Position numbers and translations under genes: made by a program. Shown here piece by piece: positions 1 through 5,262 of a DNA stretch of 5,411 nucleotides; the stretch's first letter is position 1; each line of letters starts with the position of its first letter. The notes beneath the pieces are model-generated. The model did not search any database, was not told the DNA's origin, and saw only the letters and a list, made by a program, of their open reading frames with translations. The stretch is from Chloroflexota bacterium (GTDB taxonomy: Bacteria; Chloroflexota; Dehalococcoidia; UBA1127; JACQUN01). The stretch spans positions 1 through 5,411 of the forward strand of contig JACQUN010000162.1 of NCBI GenBank assembly GCA_016210285.1, written 5' to 3'.

Positions 1-2
1 CC

Positions 3-797
3 GTTGTTCAGCTCTTCCCCCGCAACGCCTGGCATAACATCTACTTCAACACCCCGAAGCCCCCCGTCAACGACAAGCGTGTCCGCCAGGCCTTCGCCTA
101 CGCCATAGACCAGCGCGGCACCATCGCCAGGGCGGTGGAGGGCTGGGGCGCCCTGGGTGCCTATATCGGGCCGCACCTGCGGCCCCTCGCCCTTTCAGAG
201 GAGGAGCTGCTGAAGCACCCCTACTTCAGCACCGACATGGTGGCGCGGCGCGCCAAGGCCCGGGAGCTGCTCAAGGAGGCCGGATTCCCCGACGGCATCA
301 AGCTGGACCTGTGGCAGCGGAAAGGCCCCCAGTACGACCGGGGCGCCATTGCCAACGTCGCAGACCTGAAACTGGCAGGGATTGATGTCACGCTCAGGCT
401 GCTGGACACTGCCGCCAATACGGACCTCCTCAACTCGGGCAACTTTCTCATCAACACCACCCCAAGCGCTACCAGCGTGGATGACCCGACTGGCTACCTG
501 GATGACTTCGTGTGTAACATGGGGGTGAGCATCAACCGCTCCCGCTACTGCAACCCCGACTACGACAAGCTCTTCTACGCCCAGAACCAGGAGTTTGACC
601 CTGCCAAGCGGGCCCAGATTCTCCACCAGATGGAGCTACTGCTTCTGGACGACATGCCGGAGCACCGCAGCTACTACTGGATGCAGGTTATGGGCGTCTG
701 GAACCGGGTGCAGGGCTGGCAGCTCAGTGTGGGCGACCAGGTGTACAACTTCCGCCGCTTTGAGACGGTGTGGTGCAAAGAGGGAAAGTGCCAGTAG
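3..797 (+). CDS. ABC transporter family-5 substrate-binding protein, C-terminal part (5' truncated by window)
   Basis: This is the last 264 residues of an extracellular solute-binding protein of the SBP_bac_5 (DppA/OppA/NikA) family. Such proteins capture peptides, nickel complexes or other small solutes outside the membrane and deliver them to the permease pair. The frame is open from the window edge to TAG at 795-797. Near its start it carries the family signature N-I-Y-F-N-T-P-K-P-P-V-N-D-K-R-V-R-Q-A, followed by AFAYAIDQ. A later segment, ARELLKEAGFPDG (about fragment residues 85-97), is the usual A-LL-EAG-PDG motif. The signal peptide and N-terminal lobe lie outside the window. Four cysteines occur in this fragment (about residues 171, 183, 258 and 263), two of them in the extreme tail WCKEGKCQ, so disulfides are possible. 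Family assignment is firm; the substrate cannot be told. Two DPP-type permease genes follow directly on the same strand. Confidence 0.93.
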   Translation, partial: VVQLFPRNAWHNIYFNTPKPPVNDKRVRQAFAYAIDQRGTIARAVEGWGALGAYIGPHLRPLALSEEELLKHPYFSTDMVARRAKARELLKEAGFPDGIKLDLWQRKGPQYDRGAIANVADLKLAGIDVTLRLLDTAANTDLLNSGNFLINTTPSATSVDDPTGYLDDFVCNMGVSINRSRYCNPDYDKLFYAQNQEFDPAKRAQILHQMELLLLDDMPEHRSYYWMQVMGVWNRVQGWQLSVGDQVYNFRRFETVWCKEGKCQ

Positions 798-847
798 GGG
801 TGAGAGCCCGGGGACCGGGAGAACCATTCGCATCGGGGCCCTCACCC
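798..847 (+). promoter_or_regulatory. Intergenic stem-loop between binding-protein and permease genes
   Basis: Directly after the TAG stop of the binding-protein gene, GGGTGAGAGCCC (798-809) can pair with GGGCCCTCACCC (836-847). This makes 11 of 12 base pairs with one A-C mismatch, closing a 26-nt loop. No T-run follows, so it is not a classical intrinsic terminator. In ABC importer operons such structures often protect the upstream binding-protein mRNA or reduce read-through to the permease genes. That role here is inference from position. Confidence 0.5.
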
Positions 848-875
848 GCCCGGCCGGGAAAGAGGCAGGCAGGCG

Positions 876-1835
876 ATGCAGAGATACCTCGCTCGTAGGC
901 TCCTCCTGGCAGTGCCCACCTTTCTGGGGGCCATCACCCTCGTCTTTATTGTCATGCGTGTGCTCCCCGGGGACGTGGCGCTGGTGATGGTCGCGGGGTC
1001 TGAGTCCGGCACCGAGGCATCGGAGGCCCAGCTCAAGCGACTGCGAACCCAACTGGGGCTCAACGACCCCTTCTACCTGCAGTACCTCAAGTGGGTGGGG
1101 GGGGCCCTGCGCTTCGATTTTGGCGAGTCCATGTGGACGGGGCAGTCCATTCTGAAGGAGTTCCGGCTCCGCTATCCGGTGACCCTGAGCCTCCTGGTGG
1201 TGACCCTGGTGCTGTCCGTGGGCATCGCCATCCCGGCGGGGATCATCATGGCCATGAAGCAGGACACCTGGTTAGACTACGTGGTGCGGATCTTTACCCT
1301 GGCTGGCCTTTCTGTGCCCAGCTTCTTTGTGGCCATTCTCATCATCCTGGCGCTCTTGCTATGGTTCAACTGGGCCCCGCCCCTGGAGTACCGGCCAATC
1401 TGGGAGGACCCGGTGCTCAACTTCAAGCGCCTGATCTTCCCGGCGCTGGCCACAGGGTACCGTCTCTCCGCCATAGGCGCCCGTATGACCCGCTCGAGCA
1501 TGCTGGAGGTGCTGCGGGAGGACTACATTCGGACGGCGCGGGCCAAGGGGCTTCGGGAGACGGTGGTGGTGGCGCGGCACGCCTTGAAGAACGCCATTCT
1601 GCCGGTGATCACCCTTATCGGACTGGAGATCATCGCCCTCTTTGGCGGCATCGTCATTGTGGAGACCATCTTTACCATCCCTGGCATTGGCCGGTATCTG
1701 GTGGACGCCATCATTCACCGGGACTACACCTCTGTGCAGGCCCTGGTCTTCGTCTTCGGCCTGTTTGTGCTGGTGGTGAACCTGGGGGTGGACCTCCTTT
1801 ACGGCTGGCTCGACCCCCGTATTCGGTTTGCCTAG
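876..1835 (+). CDS. ABC transporter permease, DppB/OppB type (binding-protein-dependent transport inner membrane component)
   Basis: This is an inner-membrane permease of 319 residues, normal for the DppB/OppB/NikB/GsiC family. It forms half of the membrane channel of a peptide/nickel-type ABC importer. The N-terminus RYLARRLLLAVPTFLGAITLVF with RVLPGD (residues 28-33) is typical, as is LGLNDPFYLQYLKW (60-73). Hydrophobic segments lie near 9-29, 102-124, 137-163, 187-205, 242-265 and 286-310. The cytoplasmic EAA loop that docks the ATPase is EDYIRTARAKGL (215-226). The C-terminus is the family's Y-x-WLDPRIR. The ATG at 876 has AGAGG (861-865) ten bases upstream, a modest ribosome site, and puts the first membrane segment at the right place. 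It lies 78 bp after the binding-protein gene and 12 bp before the second permease. An 8-G run at 1097-1104 is a possible slippage site, but the frame is intact. The substrate is unknown, so no gene symbol is given. Confidence 0.95.
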   Translation: MQRYLARRLLLAVPTFLGAITLVFIVMRVLPGDVALVMVAGSESGTEASEAQLKRLRTQLGLNDPFYLQYLKWVGGALRFDFGESMWTGQSILKEFRLRYPVTLSLLVVTLVLSVGIAIPAGIIMAMKQDTWLDYVVRIFTLAGLSVPSFFVAILIILALLLWFNWAPPLEYRPIWEDPVLNFKRLIFPALATGYRLSAIGARMTRSSMLEVLREDYIRTARAKGLRETVVVARHALKNAILPVITLIGLEIIALFGGIVIVETIFTIPGIGRYLVDAIIHRDYTSVQALVFVFGLFVLVVNLGVDLLYGWLDPRIRFA

Positions 1836-1847
1836 AGGAGGGATACG

Positions 1848-2759
1848 ATGGAGCAGCGGACGGCCGAAGCGGGGGCCCTGGGCCTGATTGGCCAGAGGAA
1901 GCGGCGCAGCCGGCTCGTGGCGGTTGCTCGTTTCTTCAAGAACAAGCCCCTGGGCGCAGCGGGAGCCTTGGTCACGACGCTCTTCGCCCTCATGGCTATG
2001 AGTCCAGCGATGTTCGGCGCTGGGGACCCCAACGCGCAGGACGCTACAGTCATCCTCAGGCAGCCCTCGGCGGCCCACTGGTTTGGCACCGACAACTTCG
2101 GACGGGATGTGTATAGCCGGGTCATCCACGGCTCCCGCATCTCCATCTACGTTGGCCTGGCGTCCACCATCATAGCGACGTCCATCGGGGGGCTCTTGGG
2201 GCTGACCAGCGCCTTCTTTGGCAAGTGGGTGGACAACGTAACCCAGCGGTTCATGGATGTTATGTTTACCTTCCCGCCCCTGGTGCTGGCCCTGGCCATC
2301 GTCACGATGCTGGGGCCCTCCATGACCAACGTTCTCATCGCCATCTCCATCCCCAGGATACCTGGAACCTCCCGGTTGGTGCGCTCCGTGGCGCTGGCAG
2401 TGAAGGAGACCCAGTACATGGATGCGGGCAGGGCCATGGGAGCCAGCCCCCTCCGGCAGATGTTTGTGCATATGGCTCCCAACTGCATGGCTGTCGTTAT
2501 CGTGTACGCCACAGCCGGGATTGGCCTCGCTGTGCTCACCGAGGCCTCCCTGAGCTTCCTGGGGTTGGGGATCCCGCCGCCTTCGCCCTCCTGGGGCCGG
2601 ATGCTTTCCGTGGAGGCGATGCGCTACTTCGAGCTCCGCCCCTATCTTGCCTTTTTCCCCGGCATAGCCATTAGCGCCGCCGTCTTCGGCGCCAACCTCT
2701 TTGGCGATGCCCTGCGCGATGTCCTCGATCCCCGCCTGCGGGGAGGCCGTGGCACATAG
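1848..2759 (+). CDS. ABC transporter permease, DppC/OppC type
   Basis: This is the second permease of the importer, 303 residues, which pairs with the DppB-type protein to form the channel. An N-terminal cytoplasmic stretch rich in basic residues (about 15-33) leads into the first membrane helix (about 35-55). The family motif HWFGTDNFGRDVYSRVIHGSR follows at 77-97. The ATPase-docking EAA loop is KETQYMDAGRAMGAS (186-200), and SFLGLGIPPPSPSWGRML (236-253) and GDALRDVLDPRLR (286-298) are the usual C-terminal signatures. ATG 1848 has GGAGGG (1837-1842) five bases upstream and is 12 bp from the upstream stop, so the two permeases are probably one translation-coupled unit. After its TAG (2757-2759) the same frame contains a second LDPRL-encoding copy of the gene's tail. 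No dppD/dppF ATPase genes follow; they may lie upstream of the window or elsewhere. The substrate is unknown. Confidence 0.95.
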   Translation: MEQRTAEAGALGLIGQRKRRSRLVAVARFFKNKPLGAAGALVTTLFALMAMSPAMFGAGDPNAQDATVILRQPSAAHWFGTDNFGRDVYSRVIHGSRISIYVGLASTIIATSIGGLLGLTSAFFGKWVDNVTQRFMDVMFTFPPLVLALAIVTMLGPSMTNVLIAISIPRIPGTSRLVRSVALAVKETQYMDAGRAMGASPLRQMFVHMAPNCMAVVIVYATAGIGLAVLTEASLSFLGLGIPPPSPSWGRMLSVEAMRYFELRPYLAFFPGIAISAAVFGANLFGDALRDVLDPRLRGGRGT

Positions 2760-2811
2760 GGGAAGACCGGCCCACCGGCGGGAACCCTCGACCCCCGCCT
2801 GCTGGGCGGCC
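2723..2811 (+). repeat. Imperfect direct repeat of the permease gene's 3' end (copies 2723-2748 and 2786-2811)
   Basis: Two 26-bp copies match at 23 positions and are spaced 63 bp apart, a multiple of three. The first copy encodes the end of the DppC-type protein (LDPRLRGG). The second lies past the TAG stop, in the same reading frame, and reads TLDPRLLGGQ followed by TAG at 2814-2816. All three differences fall at isolated positions (T/C, G/T, A/C). The second copy also shares CTCGACCCCCG with the end of the DppB-type gene (1809-1819), as expected if it derives from an LDPR-encoding permease tail. It is probably a remnant of a duplication or recombination at the end of the operon. The copies are short, so coincidence is not excluded. 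Confidence 0.6.
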
Positions 2812-2891
2812 AGTAGCGATTCGCCGCACTGGTGAACCCCCGTTGCCATGGCCCGGCGACGCCCTCCTTTCCGGGGCTGATGAGAGAGATT

Positions 2892-2900
2892 TGATATAAT
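2892..2900 (+). promoter_or_regulatory. Extended -10 promoter for the archease-rtcB unit
   Basis: TGATATAAT is a perfect extended -10 element: TG at 2892-2893, one base, then consensus TATAAT at 2895-2900. It stands out in otherwise GC-rich DNA, inside the only gap of more than 100 bp between genes in the window. No good -35 hexamer is present at 15-19 bp spacing, which the extended -10 would compensate for. Transcription would start near 2907-2908, about 40 bases ahead of the TTG start of archease. Confidence 0.65.
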
Positions 2901-2902
2901 CG

Positions 2903-2932
2903 TGCTGAGAGCGGGGGACCCGGCTCTGAGCA
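2903..2932 (+). promoter_or_regulatory. Imperfect palindrome overlapping the predicted transcription start (operator or leader hairpin)
   Basis: The left arm TGCTGAGAGCGGG (2903-2915) pairs with the right arm CCCGGCTCTGAGCA (2919-2932), apart from one G-G mismatch and one bulged G. The loop is GGA. It begins three bases after the -10 box, so it covers the predicted start of transcription. It could be a repressor-binding site, or in RNA a hairpin at the very 5' end of the archease-rtcB mRNA. Which of these is right cannot be told from sequence. No T-run follows, so it is not an intrinsic terminator. Confidence 0.5.
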
Positions 2933-2937
2933 ACGCC

Positions 2938-2941
2938 GAGG
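2938..2941 (+). promoter_or_regulatory. Ribosome binding site deciding the archease start
   Basis: GAGG is placed five bases ahead of the in-frame TTG at 2947. An ATG at 2943 is out of frame and only one base from GAGG. The other in-frame start, GTG 2902, lies just after the -10 box and would be upstream of the predicted transcription start. Confidence 0.55.
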
Positions 2942-2946
2942 CATGC

Positions 2947-3363
2947 TTGGGCAGCTACGAGTTCCTGGAGCACACCGCCGACATCGGCATTGTGGCCACC
3001 GGGAGCGACCTCCGAGAGGCTTTTGCCAGCGTTGCCGAGGGGCTCTTCGCCTGGGTTGCCGACCTTGAGTTGGTGCGGGAGCGGGAGACCAGGGAGGTAG
3101 CGGTCGCCTCCCGGGACCTGGAGGCCCTCGTAGTGGACTGGCTCAACGAGCTGAACTATATCGTTGAGGTCCAGCGGTTCCTGTTCCGGCGCGTCCAGGT
3201 GGTGGAGTTGGAGGGGGCGCGAATTCGGGCGGTGGGCTATGGTGAGCCCCTGGAGCCGGGGCGGCACCACATCAGGTGCCAGGTCAAGGCTGCGACGTAC
3301 CATATGCTCCAGGTCAGCCGCTCCGATGAGACGTGGCGCATCCAGGTGATCCTGGATATCTAG
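2947..3363 (+). CDS. Archease (activator protein of RNA ligase RtcB)
   Basis: This is a small cytoplasmic protein of 138 residues from TTG 2947, matching the family's usual size of about 140. Known archeases speed GTP-dependent guanylylation of RtcB, allow multiple turnover and widen its nucleotide use. From the TTG start the protein reads M-G-S-YEFLEHTADIG, the canonical archease N-terminus. LVDWLNEL, GEPLEPGRHHIRCQVKA, ATYHML and the C-terminal VILDI are all family signatures. The Asp of HTAD and the Asp near the C-terminus belong to the metal-binding site described for the family. A GTG at 2902 would add 15 residues (LRAGDPALS...), but it falls at the -10 promoter and those residues do not resemble archease, so the TTG is preferred. 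RtcB begins 59 bp downstream on the same strand, as in many genomes where the two are linked. The family call is firm; the start is less certain. Confidence 0.93.
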   Translation: MGSYEFLEHTADIGIVATGSDLREAFASVAEGLFAWVADLELVRERETREVAVASRDLEALVVDWLNELNYIVEVQRFLFRRVQVVELEGARIRAVGYGEPLEPGRHHIRCQVKAATYHMLQVSRSDETWRIQVILDI

Positions 3364-3422
3364 CTTTGCCCTGCTCCGCGGCGCGGGCAAGGGGTCCCAT
3401 CGGATGTTCGCCAGGGGGTGCC

Positions 3423-4886
3423 ATGGTGACAACCAGCGCCGTCAAGATCTTGCGGAAGATCGACGACTACCACTGGGAGCTCCCCACTACGTACAAGCAA
3501 GGGATGAGGGTTCCCGGCCTCGTCTATGCCACGCAGGGGATGCTCCAGCAGATCGGCCAGGACCAGGCCCTGGAGCAGGTGGCCAACGTTGCATTCCTGC
3601 CTGGCATCGTGAAGGCCTCCCTGGCCATGCCGGACATCCACTGGGGCTACGGCTTCGCGGTGGGCGGGGTGGCAGCCACCCGCGCCAGCGACGGCGTGAT
3701 CTCACCGGGCGGGGTTGGCTTCGACATCAACTGTGGCGTCCGGCTCCTGCGCACAAACCTGCTGGAAGAGGATGTGCGGCCAGTTCTGGAGGAGCTGGTG
3801 ACGGCGCTCTACTACGAGGTGCCCTCTGGGGTCGGTTCAGAAGGGAAGATCCACCTCAAGGAGGCAGAGGTGGACGCGGTGATGACCAGGGGCGCCCGCT
3901 GGGCAGTGGAGCACGGCTACGGTGTGCCCGAGGACCTGGAGGTCACCGAGGAGGGTGGCGCCATACGGGGGGCTGACCCGTCAACGGTGGGCAAGCGGCC
4001 CCGAGAGCGGGGGGCTGACCAACTGGGCACCCTGGGCTCCGGGAACCATTTCCTGGAAGTTCAGGCAGTGGATGAGATCTACCAGCCTGCCCTGGCGGAG
4101 GCCCTGGGCATTGAGCGGGTAAGCCAGGTCGTGGTGATGTTCCATTGCGGCTCACGAGGCTTTGGGCACCAGGTCTGCGATGACTCCCTCAGGGTGATGG
4201 ATGCCGCTGTGAAGCGGTACGGCATTCAGCTTCCGGACCGGCAGCTCGCCTGCGTGCCTCTGGACTCCCCGGAGGGGCGGGACTACCTGTCCGCCATGCG
4301 ATGCGCTGCCAACTTCGCCTGGGCTAATCGCCAGTGCATTGCTCACTGGACGCGGGAGGCGTTTTCCCGGGTGCTGGGAAAGCCCTGGCAGGCCCTGGGC
4401 ATGGGGCAGGTCTATGACGTGGCCCACAACATCGCCAAGGTGGAGGAGCACACGGTGGATGGGCGGAAGGCCAGGGTCTGCGTCCACCGCAAGGGAGCCA
4501 CCCGGGCCTTCCCTGCCGGCCACCCCGAGCTGCCGGCGCGCTACCGGGAGATCGGGCAGCCCGTGCTCATCCCTGGGGACATGGGCCGGTACTCCTTCCT
4601 CTGCGTCGCCGGGCCCAGGGCCATGGAGGAGACCTTCGGCACCACCTGCCACGGCGCAGGCCGGACCGAAAGCCGGTCCGCCGCCAAGCGCCTGATGAAG
4701 GGGCAGGACATCCAGCGGGAGCTGGCCCAGCGGGGCATCATCGTCCGGGCGCGGGGCTGGGCCTCGCTGGCGGAGGAGGCCTCCATCGCCTACAAGGATG
4801 TGGCGGACGTGGTAGAGGTCTGCCAACAGGCGGGCCTCTCCATCAAGGCGGCCCGCATGCGGCCCTTAGGCGTCATCAAAGGGTGA
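3423..4886 (+). CDS. rtcB: RNA-splicing ligase RtcB (GTP-dependent, 3'-phosphate/5'-OH RNA ligase)
   Basis: RtcB joins RNA 2',3'-cyclic phosphate or 3'-phosphate ends to 5'-OH ends, using GTP and Mn2+ through a guanylylated histidine. It acts in tRNA splicing in archaea and animals and in RNA repair in bacteria. The product is 487 residues, close to the 481 of the archaeal (Pyrococcus) enzyme, and aligns with it from memory along its whole length. The metal and guanylate site is intact: D101 and C104 in GGVGFDINCGVRL, N208-H209 in GSGNHFLEVQ, H241 in FHCGSRG, H335 in DVAHNI, and the nucleophile H410 in TTCHGAGR. VHRKGATRAFP (354-364) and the C-terminal RMRPLGVIKG are also conserved. ATG 3423 is preceded by AGGGGG (3413-3418) at four bases; GTG 3426 is an alternative. 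An in-frame ATG at 3333 would overlap archease and add non-homologous residues. No RtcA or RtcR gene is in the window. Confidence 0.97.
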   Translation: MVTTSAVKILRKIDDYHWELPTTYKQGMRVPGLVYATQGMLQQIGQDQALEQVANVAFLPGIVKASLAMPDIHWGYGFAVGGVAATRASDGVISPGGVGFDINCGVRLLRTNLLEEDVRPVLEELVTALYYEVPSGVGSEGKIHLKEAEVDAVMTRGARWAVEHGYGVPEDLEVTEEGGAIRGADPSTVGKRPRERGADQLGTLGSGNHFLEVQAVDEIYQPALAEALGIERVSQVVVMFHCGSRGFGHQVCDDSLRVMDAAVKRYGIQLPDRQLACVPLDSPEGRDYLSAMRCAANFAWANRQCIAHWTREAFSRVLGKPWQALGMGQVYDVAHNIAKVEEHTVDGRKARVCVHRKGATRAFPAGHPELPARYREIGQPVLIPGDMGRYSFLCVAGPRAMEETFGTTCHGAGRTESRSAAKRLMKGQDIQRELAQRGIIVRARGWASLAEEASIAYKDVADVVEVCQQAGLSIKAARMRPLGVIKG

Positions 4887-4916
4887 GAGCGGAAATCTTC
4901 GCCAGGGGAGGGTAAG

Positions 4917-5210
4917 GTGCCCAACGGTATCACGGTCAAGCAAGGCAGCGAGGGAGACCGCATTGAGGTGCAGTGCATGCACCAGAACGGTCTCCTCTAC
5001 GTAGTCCCCAGCCAGGCCTCCTGGGTCTGTTCCCCAGGGCACCGGCACGCCCATGCCCTGGCAGGATTCTTCAAGGAGCTGGCGCGGCTGGGCGACCCCC
5101 AGGTGCAGGAGTTGATGCAGCGCTGGGGGCTCTACTTTCGGGAGCGTCCCATTGAGGCGGCTGCCCAGGAGGGGCAGGAGGCCGCCCAGCGGAGTGCGCC
5201 CAGCCGCTGA
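4917..5210 (+). CDS. Small Cys/His-containing hypothetical protein downstream of rtcB
   Basis: I do not recognise this 97-residue protein. It begins at GTG 4917 with an excellent ribosome site, GGGGAGGG (4905-4912), so it is very likely translated. It starts 30 bp after the RtcB stop and is probably co-transcribed with archease and rtcB. The N-terminal half looks like a short beta-rich domain: DRIEVQCMHQNGLLYVV, then WVCSPGHRHAHALAGFF. Metal-type side chains cluster there: C20, H22, C38, H42, H44 and H46, giving C-x-H and C-x3-H-x-H-x-H patterns. A helical stretch follows (FFKELARLGDPQVQELMQRWGLYF, residues 51-74 in two parts around GDP), and the tail is polar and Ala/Gln/Glu-rich. There is no signal peptide or membrane segment, so it is probably cytoplasmic. 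Metal binding and a link to RNA ligation are inference from residue pattern and position only. Confidence 0.75.
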   Translation: MPNGITVKQGSEGDRIEVQCMHQNGLLYVVPSQASWVCSPGHRHAHALAGFFKELARLGDPQVQELMQRWGLYFRERPIEAAAQEGQEAAQRSAPSR

Positions 5211-5225
5211 CCTCGGCCTCGGAGT

Positions 5226-5245
5226 CCAGGGGTGTGGGGCCCTGG
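5226..5245 (+). terminator. Possible GC-rich hairpin after the rtcB unit (no T-run)
   Basis: CCAGGG (5226-5231) pairs perfectly with CCCTGG (5240-5245) around an 8-base loop, 15 bp after the last stop codon. There is no following T-run, so it would be a weak or factor-assisted terminator at best. It may simply reflect GC-rich sequence. Confidence 0.25.
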
Positions 5246-5262
5246 GGTATCGGGGGGGTGGC

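Noticed and set aside
1091..2116. Long alternative + frame spanning the end of the first permease and the start of the second
   Set aside because: The translation is Gly/Pro/His-rich without recognisable motifs and overlaps two well-supported genes, so it is a codon-bias shadow.
2750..2764. TGGCAC as a sigma-54 -24 element (rtc operons can be sigma-54 controlled)
   Set aside because: The required TTGC-type -12 element is absent at the right spacing (GGAA is found instead), and the motif is partly inside the permease stop region.
1359..2933. Very long open frame on the minus strand opposite both permease genes
   Set aside because: Its product is a low-complexity Gly/His/Arg/Pro-rich sequence with no domain. 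It mirrors the codon bias of the GC-rich + strand genes, which carry clear family motifs.
2943..3098. ATG at 2943 as a start for an overlapping small ORF
   Set aside because: It is out of frame with archease, sits one base from the GAGG site, and encodes an Arg/His/Gly-rich product with no motif.
3366..3390. Short inverted repeat TTGCCC/GGGCAA between archease and rtcB
   Set aside because: It has only six pairs with an unpaired 13-base interior and no T-run. It is weak enough to be chance in GC-rich DNA.
3333..3422. Upstream in-frame ATG for rtcB giving a 517-residue product
   Set aside because: It overlaps archease by 31 bp, adds residues unlike any RtcB N-terminus and lacks a good ribosome site. 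ATG 3423 gives the expected length.
3965..4020. Repeated GGGGGGCTGACC in rtcB (about 3966 and 4009)
   Set aside because: Both copies encode conserved Gly-Ala-Asp segments of RtcB (GADPSTV and GADQLG), so coding constraint and codon bias explain the repeat.
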